A stretch of 64,000 bases of DNA, from assembly GCA_030169165.1 (NCBI GenBank), contig CM058041.1, forward strand, positions 26,924,622-26,988,621, given 5' to 3'. The notes below the pieces were generated by a model. The model had not been told where the DNA came from and did not search any database. It saw only the letters and a program-made list of their open reading frames with translations. The position numbers and the translations under genes are program-made. Of the stretch, positions 14,101 through 21,888 are shown one piece after another (within the stretch, counting starts at the first letter, position 1; the number at the start of each line of letters is the position of its first letter). This DNA is from Centaurea solstitialis. Its lineage: Eukaryota > Streptophyta > Magnoliopsida > Asterales > Asteraceae.

Positions 14101-14295
14101 ACAGACTACGACGTCCAAGAAATGATGGTAGTTACAAATCTCGCTCTATTGTGCACTACGATCTCTCCAACCGATAGGCCCGCAATGTCAGCAGTCGTTA
14201 GCATGCTCGAAGGAAGAATAGTTCCACAGGAAGTTGCTGTTGAACAAAACGTCTTGATGACTAGAGTGGATCACGAGAAAAATGAGGAAGGATGA
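3466..14295 (+). CDS. RLK1: LRR-malectin receptor-like kinase (LRR-VIII-2 type)
   Basis: Plasma-membrane receptor-like kinase. Coding exons: 3466-3547, 3618-3777, 6298-6369, 6471-6542, 7058-7129, 7232-7303, 7393-7464, 7549-7620, 7704-7775, 7859-7927, 8018-8089, 8312-8383, 8590-8658, 10221-10286, 10364-10399, 10492-10538, 10771-11138, 11445-11637, 11949-12113, 12192-12301, 12382-12592, 13491-13728, 13818-13968, 14044-14295. All junctions are GT-AG and phases agree, giving 955 codons including the stop. Order: signal peptide, LRR N-cap with EDPC, about a dozen LRRs in 66-72 bp exons, malectin domain, TM helix, Ser/Thr kinase. The start at 3466 was preferred over the in-frame ATG at 3394 because the hydrophobic leader begins there and RLK2 aligns there. 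The last exon stops early by a one-base frameshift. Family relatives in Arabidopsis are the At1g53430/LIK1 group; the ligand is not predictable from sequence. Confidence 0.9.
4822..4994 (+). mobile_element. SINE with 12-bp TSD in RLK1 intron 2
   Basis: The element 4834-4982 (149 bp) is flanked by exact copies of TTGTATCTTTTA (4822-4833, 4983-4994). Its head has a degenerate Pol III box A (GTAGCATAGCAACA) and a box B (AGTTCGAGTTC) about 45 bp apart. It ends in TTCAAAAAAA. This matches tRNA-derived plant SINEs. Confidence 0.75.
5059..5258 (+). mobile_element. Second SINE-like insertion in RLK1 intron 2
   Basis: Begins near TAGTAGCCTAGTGGTTGG, which fits a tRNA-type box A. It carries GGATTAGTCGGATGCTCG, close to the 3' body of the SINE at 6097-6247, and ends in a run of A. 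No convincing TSD was found and box B is poorly preserved. Confidence 0.4.
5440..5690. other. GC-rich patch of unknown origin in RLK1 intron 2
   Basis: A block far richer in G and C than its surroundings (GAACCCGCCGTGCATAGCGC, GGCTACCGCTACGCAGCC) between AT-rich arms. It has no coding frame and no clear termini. It may be part of an unidentified insertion. Confidence 0.3.
5743..6052. mobile_element. PIF/Harbinger-like MITE, GGCCATCC termini
   Basis: The element 5746-6049 (304 bp) has inverted ends GGCCATCCACAGCCG and GGCCATCCGCAGCGC, flanked by TCA on both sides. The interior repeats CCATACC words and a large inverted pair (CAGCTCCCATACCGT twice). A fragment of the same family opens the window. 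Confidence 0.6.
6089..6255 (-). mobile_element. SINE, minus strand, in RLK1 intron 2
   Basis: On the minus strand the element (6097-6247, 151 bp) has box A-like TTAATCGCTCAGGGG and box B CCGAGTTCGAGTC. Its 3' part holds GGGGATTAGTCGAGC. TGTTTTTG flanks both sides (6089-6096, 6248-6255). Its length equals that of the SINE at 4834. It ends about 50 bp before exon 3. Confidence 0.6.
6298..10538 (+). CDS. RLK1 exons 3-16: leucine-rich repeat block
   Basis: Eleven exons of 69 or 72 bp (6298-8658), all in the same phase, each encode one 23-24 residue LRR; typical units read LSGNIPPEWGSM and GRIPEELGNLSSIEKL. Three shorter exons (66, 36, 47 bp) form the C-terminal cap, with paired cysteines in SCLRDFRC. 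One exon per repeat is the known architecture of LRR-VIII-2 genes. The block lies outside the membrane and is the presumed ligand-binding surface. Intron 13 (8659-10220) is enlarged by a Copia relic. Confidence 0.88.
6641..7018. mobile_element. MULE-type MITE with perfect 10-bp TSD in RLK1 intron 4
   Basis: The element 6651-7008 (358 bp) starts GGGGCAGGTTCAAACGAGAA and its reverse complement starts GAAAGAGGTTCATACGAGAA; both arms continue ACTATTTACGAGAA. TATGTGTTAC is duplicated exactly (6641-6650, 7009-7018). The interior is a minisatellite of CACATATGATTC words. RLK2 intron 4 (50802-50896) has the empty site (GGAGTATGTTATATGG). Confidence 0.85.
9085..9600 (+). mobile_element. Relic of a Copia retrotransposon 3' end in RLK1 intron 13
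   Basis: Broken frames read LALADTLAAITRLQAFLCELG (9149-9215 region) and STNDQIVDIFTKLPPTPGF (about 9376-9432). These match the RNase H C-terminus and the D-I-F-T-K signature of Copia pol. A polypurine tract GCGGGGG (9474-9481) is followed by TGTATTTGAC, the expected start of a 3' LTR, of which about 100 bp is discernible. The rest of the element is absent. Confidence 0.6.
10771..11637 (+). CDS. RLK1 exons 17-18: malectin domain
   Basis: Exon 17 (10771-11138) starts with STSLYINCGG, the family's malectin entry motif. It continues through YHTARTSALSLTYYGLC, YTVSLHFAEI and GRRVFDIYIQ. Exon 18 (11445-11637) gives LVEKDFDI, LEIRLYWAGKG and GPLISAISV, the closing strands. Malectin-like domains in plants bind carbohydrates or peptides; the ligand here is unknown. 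An in-frame ATG upstream (10731) is intronic: the phase from exon 16 demands the acceptor at 10770. A long (AT)n lies in the intron after exon 17. Confidence 0.88.
11152..11182. repeat. (AT)n microsatellite in RLK1 intron 17
   Basis: A pure AT dinucleotide run of about 30 bp starting 14 bp after the exon 17 donor. RLK2 has no comparable run at the paralogous place. Confidence 0.9.
11949..12113 (+). CDS. RLK1 exon 19: transmembrane segment
   Basis: A Gly/Gln/Asp-rich linker is followed by about 22 hydrophobic residues (from AGIVIGAVC to LILWWWG) and a positively charged stop-transfer LRRR. This is the single membrane span separating the ectodomain from the kinase. Confidence 0.88.
12192..14295 (+). 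CDS. RLK1 exons 20-24: cytoplasmic Ser/Thr kinase
   Basis: Motifs in order: FTLRQIKAATNNF, P-loop GEGGFGSVYK (exon 20), AVKQL with the catalytic lysine (exon 21), EYMENNSLARALFG hinge, HRDIKATNVLLD and DFGLAKL (exon 22), GYMAPEYA and DVYSYGIVLLEI (exon 23), and the C-lobe DRPAMSAVVSMLEG (exon 24). HRD makes it an RD kinase with all core residues present. The exon 22/23 junction supplies Cys in AGTCGYMAPEYA. The last exon ends at TGA 14293-14295 just after VDHEK. Confidence 0.9.
12941..13113. mobile_element. Tourist-like MITE in RLK1 intron 21
   Basis: The element 12944-13110 (167 bp) has ends GGTGTCGTTTGCTTTTTAAG and GGGGCCGTTTGTTTCTTACA, flanked by TAA on both sides. AAGAGGT words repeat in both arms. 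RLK2 intron 21 is 297 bp and lacks it, so it inserted after the duplication or was lost there. Confidence 0.7.
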
Positions 14296-14425
14296 GAGCG
14301 GAATCAAGGAAGTGTCGATCCCATACACTGATTCTACAACTTCTGCTCCTGATGTTTACCCTGATGATGGTTTAAGTGAAAATCCGCAGAAGAGAGACCG
14401 CGATGCAAAGAATTTGTTATCTTAG
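14296..14425 (+). pseudogene. Out-of-frame remnant of the RLK1 C-terminal tail
   Basis: Downstream of the RLK1 stop the sequence still aligns with the last codons of RLK2 (GTGTCGATCCC, ACACTGATTC, and a terminal TAG after a Lys/Asn/Ser stretch), but in another frame. The shift lies at GAGAAAAATGAG (about 14276-14287), which has one more A than the RLK2 sequence GAGAAAATGATG. RLK1 therefore lacks the final ~45-residue tail. Confidence 0.7.
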
Positions 14426-14716
14426 GTATGTCGTGCTTCTTATTGTTAAAATTGATCACATGTACGATGCAGGAAATGAAAAATCGAGCACGAAATGTGT
14501 AAGGTCCATATACATCAAAACCTCCTCAGACCCTGCTCCGTGAGATCATTTGATTTGATCTTGTTCGGTTTTGGTTTGATTAACATTTTAATAGAGTTCT
14601 TAAACTACCACATTTGGAATTTGAGATCACGATTCTATTGTTCGTTATATGAATTAGAATATTTGTTATTAATACGATGGTTGTTTTTGTAAAAGAATTT
14701 ACATCGATATTGTCTC

Positions 14717-15006
14717 TAAGGGGCTGTTTACTTGACGCTTACCCGGTAAGTGCTTACCGGGTCAATTTACCTTATGGGACGAACATGAAAATGACTAGAA
14801 TCTTACTCAGTAAGAGCAATAACATGAACCGAGAGTCTTACTCGGGTAAGTGAAATCGACAATTGTTACCCGGTAAGAGCTTACCGGATAAATTGTTGCG
14901 TACTATACCGTTTTGAGAGACTAAAATATTGTCCGATGTAGTAGTGATAGTGTTCAATTTTACTGCTAACCACTTACGGGTAAGTGTTCAAGTAAATGAC
15001 CTCTAA
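14717..15006. mobile_element. Tourist MITE, CTTACCCGGTAAG family, copy 1
   Basis: The element 14720-15003 (284 bp) has inverted ends GGGGCTGTTTACTTGACGC and GAGGTCATTTACTTGAACA, flanked by TAA. The interior repeats the palindromic word TTACCCGGTAAG and contains GAGAGTCTTAC. It lies about 290 bp downstream of the RLK1 tail remnant. Confidence 0.75.
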
Positions 15007-15906
15007 CATATATATATGTTTTATGGGCTTACAACCCTTGTGCGTTACTTTTGTCTCCGATACACACTGCCAATCCAAAAATAAGTTCTCACGTATAATC
15101 GTATTGTCATGGTTGCTACTTCACAAAAGACATTGAACTTCAAAAGCTCACAACGTTACATCATTCAGGCATCTCAATTGAAGTACATAGTAATCATATA
15201 TGGCACATAAAAAAAATTGATGATAGTAACACATAGTGAATATCGCATTCATATTGGATAACCTAATTATGTATGGTGTGAATGTCATGTTCATAATGAA
15301 TAACCTTGATATTCATCCAATCGGCAATATATTCACACTACTCGTATTCACGGCCACCGGTACCTTCTCTTATGCATGATACTTACGTGGGGTTAATGAG
15401 CTATAAGGGTAACTAACTATTTTGTTTGATCATATTTTACCATTAAACTTTTTTTTTGTAATTAATATACCATTGAATTTTTATAGAATGTTCAAATCTA
15501 CCGTGATGACCGGTTATAGTAGATATCCGCTTACGTGGCATCTACGTGACAATAACTTAACACAAGTGGCAATGACGTGACAAGTTAAAGGTTGATACCT
15601 GAGGGGTTTATGACTTATTAGGGTAATTAACTATTCTGTTTGATCACATTTACTATTAAATTTTTTTTGTACTCAATATATACCGTTAAACTTTTTTAAA
15701 ATGTTGAGAGCTTACCATTAATTTCTAAGTACAAATGACCCCTTTGCCCCTGAATACTGCCATCTGTGTATGAATCTACACTAAACAACAAATTAATCAC
15801 CATCTTTAAATTGTGATATATTTTAAATTGTAATTGTTCATGTCCTTGTGATGGTATAAAAGACAAAAGTAGATACTTGAAGTATAATGTAACAATTCCT
15901 CCTAAC
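15007..15906. repeat. Intergenic segment with an imperfect direct repeat
   Basis: No gene. A stretch near 15396-15470 (GGGTAACTAACTATTTTGTT then TTTGATCATATTTTACC) recurs about 210 bp later at 15618-15680 with substitutions. The unit ends in a poly-T run before an AATATACC word. Origin unknown. Confidence 0.4.
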
Positions 15907-16200
15907 TCAGTTCTCGTTTACCAAACGTTTTCCCGAGTAAGTGCTTACCAACAAAATTCAACACTAATCACTTATTTATGGGGTAATATTTTAGTCCACA
16001 AAAACAGTACCGTATGTAACCTTTTACCCGGTAAGCGCTAACCGTGGTAAGAGGTGACGACCCTCACTTACCGGGTAAGACTCTCATCCTTGCCTTCACT
16101 CTTATTCGGGTAAGACTCTCATCCTTGCAATATGCTTCTCGTAAGGTAAAATAACTTGGTAAGCACTTACCCAGGTAAGTCTTTAGCAAACGGCCCTTCA
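15907..16200. mobile_element. Tourist MITE, CTTACCCGGTAAG family, copy 2
   Basis: The element 15910-16197 (288 bp) has GAGTAAGTGCTTACC and TGGGTAAGTGCTTACC as inner inverted arms and TCGTTTACC / CCGTTTGCT near the tips. TCA flanks both sides. GGTAAGACTCTCATCCTTGC occurs in duplicate inside. Same family as 14720-15003. Confidence 0.65.
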
Positions 16201-17744
16201 GTGGTATTTGACGAACCATGGAGTCCACTTAGCCATTGTTTTCTTTAAACATTTGACTTCCATGTTATTCAATTCCTATATACTTTCATTTCAGCTAAAT
16301 GCTTAGCAATTTTGACCAGAGTTGTCCCATTTTTAGAAGTTACAGTCCTCGACTTATTTAGCATTTCCTTTTTCATTTGAAAAATATTTGGTCATGTTTG
16401 TATCTTGCAGCTTACAAGATCTTTTATGCTGGCCTTAACTTGGCCTTAGCCATATATAGTTTTTAGATTTTGCATAAGGGAAGACCATCAAGATTAGGCT
16501 TCTTAGATGGAGAGCCATGGTTATAGTCACCATGCACATTGGCTTTTCTGTCTTAGATTTCACATTTTGAATGATCTATGGCTTCTAATCAAGTTTATGT
16601 GCTTATATATGGAATTTTGGATCAAAGTTGGACTTTTGTTTGTTGGTTGTTCCAAACATGAATTTCTATTTTTTCAGACTTGGTTAAAGTTTTGTTTGTT
16701 ATTATTTTTGTCCTGGATTGAAAATAACAATGTTCGCCGATGACGAAATAAGTGACTAATCAAAGAACTGAATGTTAATTAAAGTCATGTTGTATACTCG
16801 ACAAACAGACGTGTAAAACGCCAGTTATATTTTTGGTTCTTATGGTCGTCAAATCCATTAATAAGTTTGGTTATTCTTTTAAAATTTATACTAATTACAA
16901 CTTTAATGAAAAACTTGATTAAATTAAGGGTAGTTTGGTCCTTTTATCTTTTCTTTTCTTTAACTTTATTTTATTTTATTAACATTATATAGTATATAAT
17001 AAATTATTATTATAGTTCATATGATTTGTTTATTTTTCATTTTATACCTTTTTCCTTTTCTTTATTTATTTTTCATTTTATATCCTAATTACATTAGTTA
17101 ACTAATTATATTTTATCTAAAATACATTAAAAATACGTATTCAATTTTATAAATTACACAATTAAAAATCTTGTCACTACCCTTAAAATAAATCATCTTA
17201 AATATTTTTAACTTTGTATACGGTTTATTTGATATATGTACAAATCCTTCTACACTAATCTCTCTATTAATATAAAATTTATCATTGTCAGATAATTCAT
17301 TGAATTAGATATTTTTTAAGTATATCGGATGTATAAGTTTATAATATTCTTAGTAATAGACCTAGATAACTTTCAAATTTATATTACATAAATAAGAAAA
17401 ATGATAATCTTTATAAAGACAACTTAAAATAGAAAATTTGTTTTTCTTAAAAATAACATAAATAATAAAATTTTAAACACAACTTAGAATAGATTTTTTT
17501 TCCAGATTAAGATAGACTCGTTTGTAGGTGCATATCAAATGAATTGCATAAAAATTTAAAAATATTTAATACTTAAGTTATTTAAAAGGTATTTACAAGA
17601 ATTTATTTTTAATGTATTTTTAGTTAAAGTTTGCGTTAGTTAATTGATATAATAAGAATTTAAAATGGAAAAAGATAGAAAGAAAATGGAAAGTAAAGAA
17701 GAAAAACAAACATAAGGGCTATAACTGCAGTTTACTATATAATC
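16201..17744. other. AT-rich intergenic DNA, no gene seen
   Basis: A 78-codon frame at 16507-16743 has no recognisable domain and hydrophobic, low-complexity composition; it is not supported as a gene. The rest is AT-rich without clear repeats. Confidence 0.6.
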
Positions 17745-18478
17745 TAAGGTGGCGTTTGATTCGCAGATTCTGAAGGAATCGAATGGAATTGGAATGTCGA
17801 ATTCTTTTGACCAGATTTCATTCCTTCGTTTGGTTCATTCTTTTCGACAGAAAGAATCTCTGAATTCCATCAAATTCCATAAATGAAGGAATTCAACATT
17901 CCTTAGCAACTAACAAGGATTTTGATGGAATGGAATTCAGTTTTTTCATAATGTCAGATATACCCCTGAACTAATATAACCAATAACAATACGTTACTTT
18001 ATTAATTTATTTCATAATTAATTTATTGTTTTTATTTAATAATTAATATTAATTTATTTAATAATTTTTATCAACTAATTAATTTATTAATTAGTATTAA
18101 TTTATTTAATAATTAATTTTAATTCAATCAATTTATTATATTATTTAATAACTGTTTTCTTAAATTATTTAATAATTAGTTTATTTTTGTTAAAAAATTA
18201 AGTAAATAGTGAATATTTATTATATTATTTTGTGTTTAAAAAATTAAAACTATCGAAAGGGTATTTTAGTCATTTACCCAAATTTCATACGAATTCCAAG
18301 GCTAAATTCTGTGGACTAAACAGGCAGATTTTAATTCTTTTAACAGATTACATTCCAATTCAGCCAACCAAACAGGTGGTCAAACCTAACAACATTCCAT
18401 TCTAATTCCTTCAAAGTCAAATTCTTTTGACAAATTTCATTCCATACAAAAACATTCTGCAAACCGAACGCCACCTAA
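17745..18478. mobile_element. PIF/Harbinger-type MITE (728 bp)
   Basis: The element 17748-18475 has inverted ends GGTGGCGTTTGATTCGCAGA and GGTGGCGTTCGGTTTGCAGA, each flanked by TAA. Subterminal arms repeat GGAATTGGAATG / CATTCCAATTC words. The centre is very AT-rich and has no transposase frame. Confidence 0.8.
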
Positions 18479-19193
18479 GAAAACAAAAAATAAAAATAAC
18501 AAAGAGACCAAACTTGATTTAAGGGATCAAAATATCTCTAATTTAACTAATATTTTTAATAAAGTTAGTTAAATGGATCAAAATTAAAACAAAATAATAA
18601 CCACAGAACAACTAAACCTGATGGGCCCATCGAGTGGTACATGTAACATGGAAAAGTTTTAAATTTTCACATTAGTTCATAAAGTCTTTATTTCTAATTA
18701 ATACAGACATTTAATTAAGGAATTACAATAGTTCAATTATTCAAACCTCATCAAACGTTACGTGGTAATAGATTAATAGTAAACGAATATGTGATATAAA
18801 TGTTATATGTTTTTAAACGAATATGTGATAAGACTCTTATTTATCTTTTTCTTCTATTTTTGAATTATTATTAAAATTTTATTTATTTTTTGTTCCACAT
18901 GGTGGCAAAAACATAAAGTTAGAAGTAGAGGTGATTATATAAAGAATAAGATAGTTAGAAGGCCCATTTAATTTTTGATCCACTTTTAGGTTAAATAATT
19001 ATTATTTATTTACATAAAATATTTTATGCAATAGTTTTGATATTTATGTTGTCCCACATTAATAGTAGAATATAAATATGAGAAGTGAGATGTACATAGA
19101 GAGTTGATTGTTGTCCTTAAGATGTGAAATGTTGTTAAGCAAATATAGCTAAACCCAAGTATATTTGTGTATATATATATATATATATATATA
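18479..19193. other. Intergenic DNA ending in a USE-like module and (TA)n
   Basis: No coding frame. 19045-19170 contains GTCCCACATTA (19051-19061), then TTGTCCTTAAGATGTGAAAT and AGCTAAACCCAAGT. The same ordered words recur at 20577-20745. The segment ends in a (TA)n run abutting a Helitron terminus. Confidence 0.5.
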
Positions 19194-19735
19194 CTAGTTT
19201 TGATCCCGTGTAATACACGGGATAATTTCAAGAAATTAAGTCATGTCAAAAACCTTATATTACAAATATGAATTGTTTTTATATTGATCTTTCGTTTAAC
19301 AATAATTTGTTATAAAAATATTAATTAACTATTATATTAAAACTCAATGATTATCTTCATTATATTTAAAATGAAATATTTATTTTCTATTTGATGACGT
19401 TTATCAGTTAGTTACATGAATACAAATATAAATTATTATATAATGTGGAGAAGAAAACTTAGTTATGATTCTACTGATGTAGATCAAAAAACTTAAAAAA
19501 AGTAAATCAGGAGAAAATCAAACCATATGATTTAGTTCATCATAAGAAAACAATGACACAAATTTTCTTACCATTCTTCAAATAATTGCAAAAACAAATA
19601 ATAAAAAAAAATTTATGCATGAATGTTTTTCGAAAAATGGTTGACGAACTTACCTAAGACGTTTGCAAAAAGAGTAATGGAGGAACTTGAAAAATTAAAA
19701 TGGAAAAGGTAAGGTTTATACGTTTTTTTTAAATC

Positions 19736-19914
19736 TGCTTAGTATTTAAATATCAATTTAGGGAGAGATATAGAGATATAGATGACTTCATACCAATAGA
19801 TAGAGATAAAGTTTGTTATATTTAATGCTTAGTATTTGAATATCAATTTAGGGAGAGAGATAGAGATATAGATAACTTCATACCAATAGATAGAGATAAA
19901 GTTTGTTATATTTA
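19736..19914. repeat. Two 90-bp tandem repeats inside the Helitron
   Basis: 19736-19825 and 19826-19914 differ at only a few positions. Each contains TTAGGGAGAGA, ATAGAGATATAGAT and ACCAATAGATAGAGATAAAG. Confidence 0.8.
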
Positions 19915-19966
19915 TTAGATAATTTTGGATTAATTTTTAATAATTTTAAATTTTGAATCAGTGTCA

Positions 19967-20165
19967 TGTGTCAACATCTGACACATGACACATATGCATA
20001 TGATGTGACAATGGCTCACCAGAGCGCGACACGTGTCAATGAGTTATTCAGAGCGCGACACGTGTCATGACACATATGCATATGATGTGACAATGGCTCA
20101 CCAGAGCGCGACACGTGTCAATGAGTTACTCAAAGCGCGACACGTGTCAGTGAGTTACTCTTTTA
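19967..20165. repeat. Repeated GCGCGACACGTGTCA (G-box) units
   Basis: CACGTG occurs at 20030-20035, 20059-20064, 20112-20117 and 20141-20146, each inside GCGCGACACGTGTCA followed mostly by ATGAGTTA or GTGAGTTA. A segment with CACATATGCATATGATGTGA is also duplicated. CACGTGTC is the ABRE/G-box core bound by bZIP factors. Confidence 0.75.
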
Positions 20166-20178
20166 TTATATATAGATA

Positions 20179-20410
20179 GAGGAAAGTTCAAATGTGAACC
20201 ACTTTTTGGCTGTGAACGTGAGGACAGCAGAGAGCGCGACACGTGACAACTTTGAGTATAGTCCCCCTCTTTAATTCAATGCCCTCCCATAAATCGCGCC
20301 TAGTCATCCGCCGTAGATCTGACGTGGCGCCTAGTCATCCGCCACGTGTCGCGCTCTCGATTGTCCTCACGTTCACAACCAAAAAGTGCTTCACATTTGA
20401 ACCTACCCCT
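20179..20410. mobile_element. (TA)n-inserted foldback MITE, G-box family, copy 1
   Basis: A 232-bp foldback starting GAGGAAAGTTCAAATGTGAA and ending in the complement of GGGGTAGGTTCAAATGTGAA, with TA repeats on both sides. Arms contain TGTGAACGTGAGGACA and GCGCGACACGTG; two CACGTG boxes (20240, 20343). It abuts the Helitron end at 20176. Related copies are at 45510-46265. Confidence 0.75.
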
Positions 20411-20776
20411 ATATATATATATATAAGAATTTTTTCATTAATTAAAGATAAGTCTTTATTAAGATTTATCTTTTTCTTTTTCCTTAATTTTGATAAAAAT
20501 GCCTCCATTCACCTTTATCTTTTTTTCTCTCTCAATTTTGAATTATTTTTTAATATTTATCTTTGTTGATTAGGTTGTCGCACATTGGTAGTGGAATGTA
20601 AATTTTAGAAGGAAATGTGTGTATATAAAGAGTCCATTATTGTCCATAAGAATGTAAATTTTAGAAGTGAATGTGTGTATATAAAAAAGAGTCCATTATT
20701 GTTCATAAGATGTGAAATGGTGTTAAGTTAAATATAGCTAAACCCAAGTTTATATGTATCTATAGTCTTTTATGAA
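20411..20776. other. Intergenic DNA with a USE-TATA module
   Basis: No gene. From 20577 it repeats the organisation seen at 19051. The TATA-side half (TAAATTTTAGAAG to GAGTCCATTATTG) is tandemly duplicated at about 20597-20690. Confidence 0.5.
20577..20627 (+). promoter_or_regulatory. snRNA-promoter-like module (USE + TATA)
   Basis: GTCGCACATTG (20577-20587) resembles the plant upstream sequence element RTCCCACATCG. TATATAAAG starts at 20622, exactly 34 bp after the USE, the Pol II snRNA spacing in plants. Confidence 0.45.
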
Positions 20777-20876
20777 TCTATATCTTTAAATATATAAAAG
20801 GAGTAACTAAAGAAAATGACTTGGCATATTGAGATTTTAGTAATCCTCAAATATTGAAATATGGTTGAGTTTCATC

Positions 20877-20927
20877 ATCCCACATTAATAAAAAGATGAA
20901 AGTTTTTTAGTAGGAAGTGACTATAAG
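20877..20927 (+). promoter_or_regulatory. snRNA-promoter-like module (USE + TATA)
   Basis: ATCCCACATTA (20877-20887) is followed after 34 bp by TATAAG (20922). Downstream is a short segment with GAGAGGTGGATGCTTTCC. Confidence 0.5.
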
Positions 20928-20975
20928 AAATGAGAGGTGGATGCTTTCCTCAATTTGGCTACCTTACTTTACATC

Positions 20976-21025
20976 ATCCCACATTGGTGAGAAGATGAAA
21001 GTTTTTAAGTTTAATAGAGTATAAA
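20976..21025 (+). promoter_or_regulatory. snRNA-promoter-like module (USE + TATA)
   Basis: ATCCCACATTG (20976-20986) is followed after 33 bp by TATAAAAG (21020). The spacer shares GAGAAGATGAAAGTTT with the next module. Confidence 0.55.
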
Positions 21026-21090
21026 AGAATGAGTGGATGTTTTTGTGTCAACTCATGTGTTGGCTCAACTTAGCTATATTATTTTGCATC

Positions 21091-21141
21091 ATCCCACATC
21101 GGTGAGAAGATGAAAGTTTGGAAGTATAAACCGAGTATTTG
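21091..21141 (+). promoter_or_regulatory. snRNA-promoter-like module with exact USE consensus
   Basis: ATCCCACATCG (21091-21101) matches RTCCCACATCG at all 11 positions. TATAAA starts 23 bp later (21125), the Pol III-type spacing; a degenerate TATTTG stands at 34 bp (21136). The downstream 60 bp (GTCAACTCATGGGTTGGC) repeats that of the preceding module. Confidence 0.55.
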
Positions 21142-21207
21142 AAAAGAGAGATGGATGCTTTGTGTCAACTCATGGGTTGGCTCAACTTAGCTATCCTATT
21201 TTGCATA

Positions 21208-21260
21208 ATCCTACATTGATGAAAATATGAAAGTTTTGAAACATAATCCCACGTTATATG
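21208..21260 (+). promoter_or_regulatory. Degenerate USE-TATA module
   Basis: ATCCTACATTG (21208-21218) with TTATATG 36 bp later and a second partial USE (ATCCCACG) near 21246. Probably decayed. Confidence 0.3.
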
Positions 21261-21593
21261 TTTTGGTTCATTTTATAATTTCAACGCAAATTTAATGATT
21301 TTCACATAATATGTAAATTGAACATTCAATATATAAGCCTAATTATTTTTATCTTTTTATAAGCTAAACAACATTTATACATCAAACTTTTATTAAATTA
21401 GTTTATTTATGAGTGCCTTCTTTTTTTTAAAAGGAAATAAGTATTCAAAATCAATTGGAAATGTTGATCTTTAAGAAACATCTTTTAATATATATTTAAA
21501 GTAACACCGGTAAGCAGCAAGATCTTAAAATATGATAAAATGAACGAAAGGTGGGAATAAATATATTTAAATAAAAACAAAGATATAAGAAGA

Positions 21594-21874
21594 TGTGGGT
21601 GCCAAATCAATCAATCAATCAAGAACACTTAATTAATATGATGTATATGCCAAGAACAAAGATCTATATAGATTGCATTCATTCAATGTTGAGAGAAGCA
21701 TGAAGTAAGGAAAGTACAAATGAAGCTAATGACTCCTATTTATACTAATTCTATGGACTATGCTTTTTAACATTGAATGAGCCTAAACACTTGGGCCTTT
21801 AATTACAAATTACATGAATGATAACTAAGTTTAGAGAAATTACAAATTGACACAACTAACAAATATTTGTAACA
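21594..21874 (-). repeat. 3' LTR of copy A
   Basis: 281 bp, TG...CA ends. On the minus strand it starts TGTTACAAATATTTG and ends GATTTGGCACCCACA. Contains the TATA word TATAAATAGGAG. Confidence 0.9.
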
Positions 21875-21888
21875 ATTTCCCCCTTTGT
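21875..21888 (-). other. Polypurine tract of copy A
   Basis: On the minus strand ACAAAGGGGGAAAT directly precedes the 3' LTR, the site where plus-strand DNA synthesis is primed. Confidence 0.8.

Larger units (their letters stand above)
19194..20176 (-). mobile_element. Non-autonomous Helitron, minus strand
   Basis: Read on the minus strand it begins TCTATATATAATAAAAGAGTA after an A. It ends with a perfect hairpin (ATCCCGTGTA, one-base loop, TACACGGGAT at 19203-19223), six bases, then CTAG followed by T. These are canonical Helitron ends with A/T insertion and no TSD. The body (983 bp) has no helicase frame. Near its 5' end it carries four CACGTG boxes. A 90-bp tandem duplication lies in the middle. 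Confidence 0.8.

Noticed and set aside
16507..16743. 78-codon frame as a small gene
   Set aside because: Low-complexity hydrophobic residues, no homologue recognised, surrounded by AT-rich non-coding DNA.
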